A stretch of DNA of 64,000 nucleotides from Bryobacterales bacterium (GTDB lineage: Bacteria; Acidobacteriota; Terriglobia; Bryobacterales; Bryobacteraceae). Location: assembly GCA_016789905.1 (NCBI GenBank), contig JAEUQC010000010.1, positions 1 to 64,000 of the forward strand. Reading direction: 5' to 3'. The notes below the pieces were generated by a model, which saw only the letters and a list, made by a program, of their open reading frames with translations, had not been told where the DNA came from and did not search any database. A program made the translations under genes and the position numbers. Within the stretch, counting starts at the first letter, position 1. Every line of letters begins with the position of its first letter. This document shows, in pieces, positions 1-10,474 of the stretch.

Positions 1-306
1 TTCAGCTTCAGTGGCAGCGCGAATGGCGTCGGGGAATTTGCCTTCGACGAAGAGGACCCGCGCGAGCGCGTAGTAGCCGGGGGCCCACTTGGGTTCGTTT
101 TTTATGAGGGTAGCGAAGACGGTTTCGGCTTTGCCGAGTTCACCCATTTGCTGATAGCAGAGGCCGAGCAAGTAGCGGCTGGGGCGAGTGGTTTCGTTCT
201 CGAGGAGGGCGGCGGCTTCGGCGTAGCGTCGCTGCTCGAAGAGGGCCTGGGGCGAGGGGGCTTGGGCGAAGAGCAGGAATACCGCGAATTTAGCGAATGC
301 CGCCAT
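1..306 (-). CDS. TPR-repeat secreted protein, truncated by window edge
   Basis: Only the first 102 codons are in the window; the rest lies beyond base 1. The ATG is the reverse complement of bases 304-306. The N-terminus is hydrophobic (MAAFAKFAVFLLFAQA) and resembles a signal peptide with cleavage near residue 15. It is followed by helical pairs typical of tetratricopeptide repeats, for example RYLLGLCYQQMGELGKAETV and then YYALARVLFVEGKFPDAI. TPR proteins act as protein-interaction scaffolds, and the partner is unknown. The start lies 6 bases after the stop of the ATPase/STAS-like gene on the same strand, so the two are probably co-transcribed and translationally coupled. Confidence 0.75.
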   Translation of the reverse strand, partial: MAAFAKFAVFLLFAQAPSPQALFEQRRYAEAAALLENETTRPSRYLLGLCYQQMGELGKAETVFATLIKNEPKWAPGYYALARVLFVEGKFPDAIRAATEAE

Positions 307-312
307 AATCAC

Positions 313-1590
313 TCAGGTTAAGCTCTCCAATATATACTCAACCGTTTCCCTTATGTCGTTTGTTGGATTTCTCAACTTGATCTTCTTATACGGATTCAAT
401 CCCGCCGCGACATAGGCTCCAATCGGTCCTTTCAGGAGGGCGCTCAGAAAACTATGGGTAGACATCTCGACGTCGACGAAATCTAAGACGAGGGTCTTCC
501 CCGCCTCCGCGGCGGGGACTAAATGCTTGTCCTTATAACTAATTGCTTCCATCTTATTTTCAGCGTACCTTCCGAAATAGTTGTAGATACTGAGATAGAA
601 GCTCTCTTCCTTGGCGGCTGACTCGCGATTTCGCAATTCTTCTGCCGCAGCCTTCCTCGTCTCCGCAAGCATCGCGTCCAACTTAAAGGCACTGTCCGAT
701 TTCTGTAGGTCTATTTTCAAATAAACTATCGTCCCAGGCCAGGAACATTCGAGTGTTCGCGTAGTAATGTCCTTAGGAGAAATGTGAAGTAATCCGTTTC
801 CGGAAACCACATACATATCGCCCCGCAACTTTTGCATGATCTGGGATGAAAAGAACAGGCCCACGCCCGCGTTATTTTGCTGGGTGTAGGGATTAGTTTG
901 TCCGAAGGTCCCACTGATATTGGGGCGAATCGCAAGCAGGAGGGCATCGACATCAGACTCAATTGAGGGATAAGCCCGACTCAGGTGTTTTCGGATTCCG
1001 ATCCCCAAATCTGCGATGATCACCGAGATTTCATTCCTCGTTTCGTACCAGCTCAACTGCACAAGCGACGGGATTCGAAAGTCCTTTCCTTTGCGATCCT
1101 TTACCCAACTCTGGCCATGTTCGAGAGTGTTGTAGAGTATTTCCGCAGTCACGTAGTGAAGGATCTTTGAGTACTCCAGGTGAAAGTCTTCGGAAAACTG
1201 ATCTAACGCCTCCTTTACACGATTGAAATCAGTCGAGTTTCGCAGTGCAATGAGTGGCTTGTACTTACCACCCTCGAAATTCTTGCGCTCACTAAAAAGG
1301 ACCTGAGACCAACCAACGGCCCCCATGGTCTTGAACATAGTCCATGCCGATTGCTGACCAGATCCTTCCTTGTGGAGATCGACTGTTGCACCGGTCGCTT
1401 TTACCTTCCATATATAGAGAACGAGTAGCGCAAGTGCCTGATAGTTGGATTGGGAGCACTTACTTATGTCAACAACCATCGGATCGTCAGGCTCAAAATT
1501 CCAATCGAACCAGCACAGGACATCATCGAACGTAACGAGTTGTTGGTTGATGAAGCTAAAACGCTCGGGCAACTCGACTGACTGAGACAT
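313..1590 (-). CDS. GHKL-type ATPase with C-terminal STAS-like (DUF4325) domain
   Basis: 425 aa. The middle carries a histidine-kinase-like ATPase fold: N-box EILYNTLEHG (residues 150-159), G1 box ADLGIG (193-198) and G2 box NAGVGLF (240-246). No phospho-acceptor histidine domain is seen. The last 60 residues (about 366-425, TLVLDFVDVEMSTHSF) match the STAS-like DUF4325 pattern. An anti-sigma-kinase-like ATPase and an anti-anti-sigma-like STAS module therefore sit in one chain; a partner-switching or stress-sensing role is inference. I used the ATG at 1590 because the 55 upstream codons run through the ppdK terminator and 3' end. No clear ribosome site is visible. By eye the base composition is much more AT-rich than the neighbours, suggesting acquisition. 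Confidence 0.8.
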   Translation of the reverse strand: MSQSVELPERFSFINQQLVTFDDVLCWFDWNFEPDDPMVVDISKCSQSNYQALALLVLYIWKVKATGATVDLHKEGSGQQSAWTMFKTMGAVGWSQVLFSERKNFEGGKYKPLIALRNSTDFNRVKEALDQFSEDFHLEYSKILHYVTAEILYNTLEHGQSWVKDRKGKDFRIPSLVQLSWYETRNEISVIIADLGIGIRKHLSRAYPSIESDVDALLLAIRPNISGTFGQTNPYTQQNNAGVGLFFSSQIMQKLRGDMYVVSGNGLLHISPKDITTRTLECSWPGTIVYLKIDLQKSDSAFKLDAMLAETRKAAAEELRNRESAAKEESFYLSIYNYFGRYAENKMEAISYKDKHLVPAAEAGKTLVLDFVDVEMSTHSFLSALLKGPIGAYVAAGLNPYKKIKLRNPTNDIRETVEYILESLT

Positions 1591-1605
1591 ATCTAGGCCA
1601 AATGA

Positions 1606-1636
1606 AACAGGAGAGAGCTTGAGGCTCTCTCCTGTT
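1606..1636 (-). terminator. Strong hairpin terminator downstream of ppdK
   Basis: A perfect 13-base inverted repeat (arms 1606-1618 and 1624-1636) with a 5-base loop begins 20 bases past the ppdK stop. On the minus strand it is followed by TTTCATTT, a modest U-tract. It probably ends the recO-glyQ-glyS-ppdK transcript. The next gene starts at 1590, only 16 bases beyond, so that gene depends on read-through or on a promoter inside the 3' end of ppdK. Confidence 0.7.
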
Positions 1637-1655
1637 CTCCTTCCATCACAGAATA

Positions 1656-4400
1656 CTACTTCGTGCGGTTGGCTTCGGCGCCTTCGCCGCCGGCCATGAC
1701 GATGCGGGCCTGGGCGGCCGCGAGGCGGGCGATCGGTACACGATAGGGAGAGCACGACACGTAGTTCATGCCCACCTTCACGCAGAACTCGACCGAACTC
1801 GGCTCACCACCGTGCTCGCCGCAGATGCCGACTTCGAGCTTCGGGTTGGTCTTACGGCCCAACTTCACGGCCATATCGACCAACTTGCCGACACCGGTCT
1901 GATCCAACACGCCGAACGGATCGGCCGCGAAGATCTTCAAGTCCTCATAATGCGCGGAGAACTTCGTATAGTCGTCGCGGGACAAGCCCATTGTGGTCTG
2001 CGTCAAATCGTTGGTACCGAAGCTGAAGAATTCCGCCTGCTCGGCGACCTGATCGGCCGTGAGAGCGGCGCGCGGAATCTCAATCATCGTCCCGATCATG
2101 TAGTGCTGGTCGGCCAGGCCGGCCTTGCCCAACACTTCGTCGGCAACGCGCTTGACGATCGCCTTCTGGTGCTCCAATTCCTTCACCGAACCGATGAGCG
2201 GGATCATGACTTCGGGAATCACCTTGACACCCTTCTTAGCCACCTGGACGACGGCTTCGAAGATGGCGCGGGCCTGCATTTCGGTGATCTCCGGATAGGT
2301 GATCCCGAGACGGCAGCCACGGTGGCCGAGCATCGGGTTGAACTCGTGCAGTTCTTCCACGCGATGCAACAGGGCCGGGAGCTTCTCCTTGAGTTCTTCG
2401 ACGGCGATGGAGTACTTCTTGCTCATTTCTTCCTTCGCCTTCTGTTTGGCGTAGGGGAGAACGGCGCAATCCACCATCAGCTCTTCGCGCTTGGGGAGGA
2501 ACTCATGGAGCGGCGGGTCAAGGGTGCGGATGACCACCGGGAAGCCGTTCATGGCAGTGAAGAGGCCAGCAAAGTCCTTGCGCTGGTGGGGCAGGAGCTT
2601 CTTCAAGGCGGCCTTGCGGGCCTTTTCTTCCTTGGCGAGAATCATCTCCTGCACGATGGGCAGGCGATCCTCGGCGAAGAACATGTGCTCCGTGCGGCAG
2701 AGGCCGATGCCTTCGGCGCCGAAGCGGCGGGCGGCGGTGGCGTCGCGCGGAATGTCGGCATTGGCGCGGACGCCGAAATCACCACGGAACTCGTCGGCCC
2801 AGTCCATGAACTTGGCGAGGGCGCCGGACTTGGTGTCGGGTTCGTTTGTCTTGGCCTGGCCCTGGTAAACCTTGGCGGTGGTGCCGTCCATGGAAAGCCA
2901 GTCGCCTTCCTTGATGACGATCTTCTTGCCGCCGACGGAGACGGTGGCGGTCTTCGATTTTTCGTCGATGGCGAAGTCACCGGCGCCGACGATGCAGGGG
3001 CGGCCCATGCCGCGAGCGACGACAGCGGCGTGGGAGGACTTGCCGCCGATGGCGGTGAGGATGCCTTTGGCCGCGTCCATGCCGGCGATGTCGTTCGGCG
3101 TGGTCTCTTTGCGGAGCAGGAGGACGGGCGACTTCTTGGCGGCTTCCACGGCATCTTCCGCGGTGAAGGTGACACGGCCGACGGCGGCGCCAGGGGAAGC
3201 GGCGATGCCGGTGGAAAGGAGCGTCAAAGTCTTGAGCGAAGCAGCGTCGAAGACCGGGTGGAGCATCTGATCGAGCTGCGAAGGAGCGACGCGCATGACG
3301 GCTTCCTTCTTGGTGATCAACCCTTCTTCATGCATGTCGACGGCGAGCTTCACAGCGGCCGGGCCGGTACGCTTACCGTTACGGGTCTGAAGCATGTAGA
3401 GGACGTTTTCTTCGACGGTGAACTCGAAGTCCTGCATGTCCTTGTAGTGCTTTTCGAGCATCTGCGTGGTCTCAAACAACTGCTTGTAGACCGCGGGCAT
3501 GATCTTTTCGAGATCGGTGATGGGCTCCGGAGTGCGGATGCCGGCGACGACGTCTTCGCCCTGGGCGTTGACGAGGAATTCGCCGTAGAAGATCTTGTCG
3601 CCGTTACCGGGGTCGCGGGTGAAGCCGACGCCGGTGGCGGAGGTGTCGCCCATGTTACCGAAAACCATGGCCTGGACATTGGCGGCGGTGCCGATGGAAT
3701 CGGGGATCTTTTCCATCTTGCGGTAGTAGGCGGCCTTGTCGTTCCACCAGCTTCTGAAGACGGCATTGCGGGCCTGCTTCAACTGGAGCTTGGCATCCTG
3801 CGGGAAGGGGGAGCCGGTCTCCTTGATGTAGATCTTCTTGTAGGCTTCGACGATGGCCTTCAAGTCGTCGGCCGTAAGGTCGGTGTCGAGCTTGGTTTTG
3901 CGCTTAGCTTTCTGGGCGTCGAAGACATGGTTGAACTTCTCCATGTGGATGTCCATGGCTACTTCGCCGAACATCTGGAGGAAGCGGCGATAGCAGTCAT
4001 AGGCGAACCATTCATTGCCGGTTTTGGCGGCGAGGCCGGCGACGGTCTCATCGTTGATGCCGAGGTTGAGAATGGTGTTCATCATGCCGGGCATGGAGAA
4101 CTTGGCGCCGGACCGCACGCTGAGCAGCAGCGGATTCTTAGGGTCGCCGAGTTTCTTACCGAAGGTCTTTTCGAGTTTGGCGAGGGCTTTGTCGACCTGC
4201 TCTTCGATCTCAGCGGGGATGTGCTGATTGTTTTCGAAGTAGATGTTGCAAACTTCGGTGGATACGGTGAATCCAGGGGGGACGGGCACGCCCGCGGTGG
4301 TCATTTCCGCGAGGCCAGCGCCTTTGCCGCCGAGGATATCCTTCATCTTGCCGTTACCGTCGGCTTTACCGCCGCCGAAACTGTAGACGTATTTCTTCAT
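1656..4400 (-). CDS. ppdK: Pyruvate, phosphate dikinase
   Basis: 914 aa, slightly longer than the usual 870-900. It interconverts pyruvate + ATP + Pi and phosphoenolpyruvate + AMP + PPi in the cytoplasm. The N-terminal ATP-grasp part has GGKGAGLAEM (residues 24-33). The swivelling phosphohistidine domain has GGKSSHAAVVARGMG with the catalytic His at 457. The C-terminal PEP/pyruvate barrel has SFGTNDLTQTTMG (793-805) and GICGEHGG with the catalytic Cys at 860. The start is supported by AGGAG seven bases upstream. It lies 29 bases after glyS on the same strand and is followed by a strong terminator, so it is likely the last gene of the recO-glyQ-glyS-ppdK unit. Confidence 0.97.
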   Translation of the reverse strand: MKKYVYSFGGGKADGNGKMKDILGGKGAGLAEMTTAGVPVPPGFTVSTEVCNIYFENNQHIPAEIEEQVDKALAKLEKTFGKKLGDPKNPLLLSVRSGAKFSMPGMMNTILNLGINDETVAGLAAKTGNEWFAYDCYRRFLQMFGEVAMDIHMEKFNHVFDAQKAKRKTKLDTDLTADDLKAIVEAYKKIYIKETGSPFPQDAKLQLKQARNAVFRSWWNDKAAYYRKMEKIPDSIGTAANVQAMVFGNMGDTSATGVGFTRDPGNGDKIFYGEFLVNAQGEDVVAGIRTPEPITDLEKIMPAVYKQLFETTQMLEKHYKDMQDFEFTVEENVLYMLQTRNGKRTGPAAVKLAVDMHEEGLITKKEAVMRVAPSQLDQMLHPVFDAASLKTLTLLSTGIAASPGAAVGRVTFTAEDAVEAAKKSPVLLLRKETTPNDIAGMDAAKGILTAIGGKSSHAAVVARGMGRPCIVGAGDFAIDEKSKTATVSVGGKKIVIKEGDWLSMDGTTAKVYQGQAKTNEPDTKSGALAKFMDWADEFRGDFGVRANADIPRDATAARRFGAEGIGLCRTEHMFFAEDRLPIVQEMILAKEEKARKAALKKLLPHQRKDFAGLFTAMNGFPVVIRTLDPPLHEFLPKREELMVDCAVLPYAKQKAKEEMSKKYSIAVEELKEKLPALLHRVEELHEFNPMLGHRGCRLGITYPEITEMQARAIFEAVVQVAKKGVKVIPEVMIPLIGSVKELEHQKAIVKRVADEVLGKAGLADQHYMIGTMIEIPRAALTADQVAEQAEFFSFGTNDLTQTTMGLSRDDYTKFSAHYEDLKIFAADPFGVLDQTGVGKLVDMAVKLGRKTNPKLEVGICGEHGGEPSSVEFCVKVGMNYVSCSPYRVPIARLAAAQARIVMAGGEGAEANRTK

Positions 4401-4429
4401 CCAGATGCTCCTGACTGAGGGGGGTTACT

Positions 4430-6369
4430 TCAATTCGTAACGATCTCTGAAAAATCAGCGATCGCAGAAAACTTGTTGATGAGAAGGGTGAGGAGCCGGA
4501 GGCGGTTTTCACGCACCATTGGGTCCGGATCGTTCACGAGAATTTTGTCGAAGAAGGCGTCGACGGCGGGGCGGACAAGGGCGACGCGGGCGAGGCGTTC
4601 GGGGTAGGTTCCGGTGGCCACGTCGGTCGCTTCGGTGATGGCGGCGAGAGCGGCTTCGGGTTCGGTGTAGAGAGCCGCGTCCGGGACGCCGGCGGGGAGT
4701 TCGCCCGCCTGTTTGAGAATGTTCTTGATGCGTTTGAAGGCGGCGGCGAGCGGTTCAAAATCGGCCGTGGGGCGGACGGCTTTGACGGCGTCAAGGCGGG
4801 CGAGCGCATCGGGCAGATTGCCGTAGCCGGCGGCGAGCACGGCGGCCACTTCGTCGTAGGCGAAACCGCGGACTTCGCGGCAGTAGTATTCCACGCGTTC
4901 GCGGAAGAAGGCGGTGAGCTTGGCGTCGCCCGCGCAGAGTTCGTCGAGGGTGACGGTGAGCGATCCTTCAGCGAGGATCTTAACGACGCCCTGGGCGGCG
5001 CGGCGGAGGGCGAAGGGGTCCTTGGAGCCGGAGGGGATCATGCCGACGGCGAAACAGGTGCGGAGGGTGTCCACTTTGTCGGCAACGCTTAAGGCCTGGC
5101 CGGGAGCGGTAGAGGGGATCGTATCCTCCATCGAAAGCGGCTTGTAGTGTTCGTAGATGGCCTGGGCGACGGGGCGGGTGACGCCTTGGGCGCGGGCGTA
5201 GAGGCCGCCGACGAGGCCTTGCAGATCCGTGAACTCCTTCACCATTTCAGTGGTCAGGTCGGCCTTGCAGAGATGGCCGGCGGCTTCGGCGTCGGGGCCG
5301 CCGAGTTCGCCGGCGAGGGCGGCGACGCGGGCCGTCTTTTCCAGATAGTTGCCGACCTTGGCCTGGAATGTCACGTGCGAGAGATCTTCGACGCGTTCGG
5401 AGAGCGGGCGTTTTTGATCGACATCGTAGAAGAAACGCGCGTCGTTGAAACGGGCGCGAAGAACGCGTTCGTTGCCGTTGACGACGTGGCCTTCCGGATC
5501 GGCCGGAATGTTCATGATGGCGATGAAGTGGGGGGCGAGTTCGCCGGCAGCGGTTTCCACCGAGAAGTACTTCTGGTGGTGGCGCATGACGGTGACGAGG
5601 ACTTCCGAGGGGAGCGTTAAGTACGACGCGTCGAAGGTGCCGAGAATGGCGGTGGGGTATTCGGTGATGTAGGTGAGGACTTCGAGGAGTTTCGCGTCGG
5701 GCTTGGCTTGCAGGCCTTTGGCGGCGGCGACGGCGGCGACTTCAGTCTCGATTTTGGCGCGGCGTTCGGCGGCGCTGACGATGACGAAGTTGTCCCGCAA
5801 CACCTGCTCGTAGTTATCGACAGTGACGGGAAGCGGACCGCGCGCGCCGAGGCGGCGGTGGCCAAGCGTTGTGTTGCCGGAGGTGACGCCGGCGCATTCG
5901 AACGGTACGATTTCGGCGCCGAGGAGCGCCACGATCCAGCGGATGGGACGGATGAACTTGGGGCCACCGATGGAAGGCCAGTACATGGTCTTGGGCCACG
6001 GGATGGACATGATGAGCGCGGGGATGGCTTCGCGCAACGTGTCGGCGGCATTGCGGCCGGGGATCTGGCGGGTGAACGACCAGTACTTGCCCTTTGGCGT
6101 GTCGATAACGGCGAGGTCGGCGGCGGTGACGCCCTGCTTGGCGCAGAAGCCTTCGAGGGCTTTGGCGGGAACGGAGACGGACGGGCCGGTGACGAGTTCT
6201 TCGCGATCGGCGCTGCGGGCGGGAACGTCGGCACGGACGACCAGGCGGCGGCCGGTGCCGTCGACACGCACGTTTTCGCCGGGGAACTTCGAGCGCAGGA
6301 ATTCTAGCGCCGAGGGGATCATCCAATCGGGGATTTCTTCCGTGCCGATTTCAAGCAGGAAGGGCAACA

Positions 6370-6370
<1 letters not shown>
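4430..6370 (-). CDS. glyS: Glycine--tRNA ligase beta subunit
   Basis: 646 aa, a little shorter than the roughly 690 aa of enteric GlyS. It is the tRNA-binding beta chain of the alpha2beta2 bacterial glycyl-tRNA synthetase. The N-terminus LLEIGTEEIPDWM is diagnostic for the family. The conserved central motifs MRHHQKYF and KADLTTEMVKEFTDLQG are present. The C-terminal part is helical as expected for the anticodon-binding region. Its ATG overlaps the glyQ stop by one base (TAATG), so the two subunits are translationally coupled. Confidence 0.97.
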
Positions 6371-7269
<899 letters not shown>

Positions 7270-7275
7270 TCGAAC

Positions 7276-7911
7276 CTACAGGGTCTCCAGTACGCGCGCC
7301 GTGAGGAGACGGCGTTCGATGTGAATTTCAATGCAATGGATGAGGGCACGCCGGAGGTCCTGCGCGGTTTCCTTGGACCATGCGGCGGCGTCAAACTGGC
7401 TGACCGGTTTGGCGAGCATGTCCTTGGCGAGGGCGAGCGATTTTTCTTCGATGCGCATTTCTTCGAGGAACCCGGACAGGCGGACAGCCCAAAGGGAAAA
7501 GTACGTGACTGGCAGCCAGATGCCTTGCTGGCGGCGGAGCGATTCGAGCACCGAGGCGAGCAGGCGGAAGAATTTTTCGTTGGGTTCGTGGGGGGGCAAC
7601 AACTGTTCACTGAGTTCGGCGATGAAATCGAGGGCGACGCCGGAAGGATAATCGCCTGCAAGACTGAACTGGCTTTGGACTAAGTCACAACTATTCAGCC
7701 GGACCAGTTCAACGTTCTCTTTTTGGTAATAATCCATCTGAACCAAGGACAGCCGCTCCAAACCGGACCCGAAGGAATTTTTCTGCCGCCGAGCGCTCCG
7801 CGCGATTCCTCGCAACCTTCCCTGATCTCTGGTGAGGAAACTGACGATGAGATCGGCTTCCCGGTAAGGGTAGGTTCGGAGAGTGAACGCTTCGCTGACT
7901 TTGGACGGCAA
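7276..7911 (-). CDS. recO: DNA repair protein RecO
   Basis: 211 aa. RecO anneals complementary strands and helps load RecA on SSB-coated DNA in RecFOR recombinational repair. The N-terminal OB-fold part is visible in SEAFTLRTYPYREADLIVSF followed by the usual basic stretch GIARSARRQKNSFG. The later part is helical. The Cys4 zinc cluster present in some RecO proteins is absent here; only one Cys is seen in the central part. It is the first gene of the minus-strand run and is divergent from the thioesterase gene, with about 60 bases between their starts. Confidence 0.93.
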   Translation of the reverse strand: MPSKVSEAFTLRTYPYREADLIVSFLTRDQGRLRGIARSARRQKNSFGSGLERLSLVQMDYYQKENVELVRLNSCDLVQSQFSLAGDYPSGVALDFIAELSEQLLPPHEPNEKFFRLLASVLESLRRQQGIWLPVTYFSLWAVRLSGFLEEMRIEEKSLALAKDMLAKPVSQFDAAAWSKETAQDLRRALIHCIEIHIERRLLTARVLETL

Positions 7912-7972
7912 CGGGCCTCAGTCGAGAACAACCTATGAAACTTTAGGCTACCATAGCCATTTTCCCCTTCAA

Positions 7973-8431
7973 ATGGCGAGACTTCACGATGTGTACCGAG
8001 AACGGCTCCAAAAGACCGGCCCGTGGGGGCTGGCGGAGACGCTGGGAATGACGATTGAGCACTTCGAACCGGGGCTGGCGCGAGTATCAATGGTGGCGGC
8101 GCCGCGGTTTCACAACCCGGTGGGAACGGTACACGGGGGCGTGTACTGCGACCTGGCGGACATGGCGATGGGAGTGGCGTTTTTCAGCGGATTGGCGGAT
8201 GACGAGGCGATGACGACGCTGGAATTGAAGATCAATTTTCTGCGTCCGGTGGTGAGCGGGCCGATTGTGGCGGAGGCGCGGGTGGTGGCCAAGGGGAAGA
8301 CGACGGGACTGGTGGAGTGCGACGTGCGGGACGGGCAGAACCGGCTGCTGGCGAGGGCCTCGAGCACCTGTTTCATACTGACGGCGGAACGGGCGGCCTC
8401 GGCTTTCGCGGCCATGAAGAGTTGGCAATAA
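7973..8431 (+). CDS. Hotdog-fold acyl-CoA thioesterase, PaaI-like
   Basis: 152 aa from the ATG at 7973; longer in-frame starts would overlap the recO start region. The hotdog signature is FHNPVGTVHGGVYCDLADMAMG, with the HGG motif and a following Asp that serve thioester hydrolysis in the PaaI/YdiI subgroup. The natural acyl-CoA substrate cannot be told from sequence. The next gene begins immediately after the stop codon (TAA then ATG), which suggests one operon with the two spermidine-synthase-like genes. Confidence 0.85.
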   Translation: MARLHDVYRERLQKTGPWGLAETLGMTIEHFEPGLARVSMVAAPRFHNPVGTVHGGVYCDLADMAMGVAFFSGLADDEAMTTLELKINFLRPVVSGPIVAEARVVAKGKTTGLVECDVRDGQNRLLARASSTCFILTAERAASAFAAMKSWQ

Positions 8432-10462
8432 ATGATCCTTTTCGGACTGACGATTTTCGTTTCGGCGTTTCTGCTATTCCAGGTGCAGCCGGTGATCAGC
8501 AAGGCGATTTTGCCGTGGTTCGGCGGGGCGGCTGGGGTTTGGAACACGTGCATGCTGTTCTTCCAGGCGGCGCTGCTGGGAGGGTATACCTACGCGCACT
8601 GGCTGCAGGCGCAGACGGCGCGGCGCCAGCGGCAGGTGCATTTTGCACTGCTGGGGTTGAGCTTGCTATCGCTGCCGATATTGCCATCAGCGGGATGGAA
8701 GCCGCTGGGGAATGAAGATCCGATTTGGCGGATTCTGGGATTGCTGGCGACGACAATCGGGCTGCCGTATTTTTTGTTGTCGACGACGAGCCCGCTGCTG
8801 CAGGCGTGGTATGTACGGGCGACGAAAACTGGGGTTCCATGGCGGCTGTTCGCGTTGTCGAACGCGGCGTCGCTGGCGGCGTTGTTGACATACCCGGTGG
8901 TGGTGGAACCGCGGCTAAGCGTGCCGGAACAGGCGTGGGTATGGACCGGGGCTTATGGGTTGTTTCTGGTGCTGGCGGGGATGGTGGCGTGGCGGTTCGC
9001 GGCGGCGGACGAGGCGGAAGTGGAGAGGGACACCGAACCGGCGGCTGAACCGGCGTGGGGATTGCGAACGCTGTGGGTGGCGCTGGCGGCGTGCCCATCC
9101 ATACTACTGCTGGGAATTACAACGCATATGACGCAGGACGTGGCGGCGATTCCGTTTCTGTGGGTGATTCCGTTGGCGGTGTACCTGCTGACGTTCATTC
9201 TGTGTTTTGAAACGTCAAAAGCCTACCAGCGCGTGGTGTTTCTGCCGGCGCTGGCAGTGGGCCTTTCCTACTTCGGCAAGGCGCTGGACGGGCACGAGTG
9301 GGGGCTGACGGTGAACGAGAACATTGCGTTATCGGCGGCGGTGCTGTTTGTGTGCTGCATGGTGTGCCATGGGGAACTGGCGGCGTTGAAGCCATCGCCG
9401 AAGTACTTGACGGGTTATTTTGTGACGATATCGCTGGGCGGGGCGCTGGGCGGGCTGTTTGTGGGCATGGCGGCGCCGATGCTGTTCAACACGTACTATG
9501 AGCTGAATATTGGGCTGTGGCTGGCGGGGGCGCTGGCGACTGTCGTGGTGGCGCGAGGGGGCATGGAAACGCCACAACGGAAGGTGTTGCTGCTGGCGAT
9601 GCTGGTGGGGGTGGGCGTGTATGGCGCGTGGATGGTGAAGATAAAGAAGAGCGAAATTGGGGGTGTGGAACTGGCGGTACGGAACTTCTATGGGCACCTG
9701 CATGTGACGGTGTGGGGGAAGGCGGGGGAGAACGGCGCGGCGCGGCAGTTGGTTCACGGGCAGATCAACCATGGGCAGCAGTTGCTGGACCCGGAGCGGC
9801 GGATGGTTCCATCGAGCTACTTCTGCCGGGCGAGCGGGGCGGGGCGGGCGTCATTGGCGCGGAAGGAAGGGGTGGGGCAGAAGGTTGGGGTGATCGGGCT
9901 GGGCTGCGGCGCGCTGCTGGGCTATGGGCGCAAGGAAGATGAGTACAGGCTGTATGAGATTAACCCGCAGGTGTTTGCGATAGCGAAGCGGAATTTCTCG
10001 TTTATCCGGGAGACGCCGGCACGGGTGACCGAGGTGTTGGGCGACGGGCGGCTGAGCCTGGAACGGGACTCGCCGCAAGGCTTTGACCTGCTGTTTATGG
10101 ACGCGTTTTCCGGGGATTCGATTCCGGTGCATCTGGTGACGCGGGAGGCTTTCGACCTATACATGCGGCACATGAAACCGGACGCAATACTGGTGGTGAA
10201 TATCACGAACAACTATTTGGACCTGCGGCCGGTGGTGGCGACGGCGGCCAGGCGGCTGGGGAAACTGGCGATTGAAATAGAGGACACGCCTGACGAGACG
10301 GACGAGGAGTGTTTTTTGTCGCACTACGCGCTGGTGATGAGCCCGGAGCGATACGCGGCGACACCGGAGCTGCGTGTGAACAGCAAACCGATTGAGCCCA
10401 CGCCAGGATTCCGGGAGTGGACGGACGCATTTTCGAATCTGTTCGCCATCGTGCGAAGATAA
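8432..10462 (+). CDS. Membrane-fused spermidine-synthase-like protein, copy 1
   Basis: 676 aa. The first two thirds are strongly hydrophobic with about ten predicted membrane spans, starting ILFGLTIFVSAFLLFQVQPV. The last third is a Rossmann SAM/aminopropyl-transferase-like domain: VGVIGLGCGALLGYG near residue 484, YEINP after it, GDGRLSLE, and DAFSGDSIPVHL near residue 556, which occupies the place of the catalytic DxxDP loop of spermidine synthase. Proteins of this architecture are annotated as fused MFS/spermidine synthase. The true reaction is unknown, and no S-adenosylmethionine decarboxylase gene is in the window. It abuts the thioesterase stop and lies 12 bases before its paralogue. 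Confidence 0.85.
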   Translation: MILFGLTIFVSAFLLFQVQPVISKAILPWFGGAAGVWNTCMLFFQAALLGGYTYAHWLQAQTARRQRQVHFALLGLSLLSLPILPSAGWKPLGNEDPIWRILGLLATTIGLPYFLLSTTSPLLQAWYVRATKTGVPWRLFALSNAASLAALLTYPVVVEPRLSVPEQAWVWTGAYGLFLVLAGMVAWRFAAADEAEVERDTEPAAEPAWGLRTLWVALAACPSILLLGITTHMTQDVAAIPFLWVIPLAVYLLTFILCFETSKAYQRVVFLPALAVGLSYFGKALDGHEWGLTVNENIALSAAVLFVCCMVCHGELAALKPSPKYLTGYFVTISLGGALGGLFVGMAAPMLFNTYYELNIGLWLAGALATVVVARGGMETPQRKVLLLAMLVGVGVYGAWMVKIKKSEIGGVELAVRNFYGHLHVTVWGKAGENGAARQLVHGQINHGQQLLDPERRMVPSSYFCRASGAGRASLARKEGVGQKVGVIGLGCGALLGYGRKEDEYRLYEINPQVFAIAKRNFSFIRETPARVTEVLGDGRLSLERDSPQGFDLLFMDAFSGDSIPVHLVTREAFDLYMRHMKPDAILVVNITNNYLDLRPVVATAARRLGKLAIEIEDTPDETDEECFLSHYALVMSPERYAATPELRVNSKPIEPTPGFREWTDAFSNLFAIVRR

Positions 10463-10474
10463 CGACACTGCCCG

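Noticed and set aside
1812..4418. Long open frame on the plus strand opposite ppdK
   Set aside because: It lies wholly antisense to a clearly identified gene. Its composition (Gly, Asp, His and Val rich, low complexity) is what antisense reading of high-GC coding DNA gives. No family motif is seen.
5147..6307. Several open frames antisense to glyS
   Set aside because: Shadows of a tRNA synthetase gene; no independent evidence.
7883..7972. Longer N-terminus for the thioesterase
   Set aside because: The extra 30 codons overlap the recO start and do not resemble the family N-terminus; the ATG at 7973 fits.
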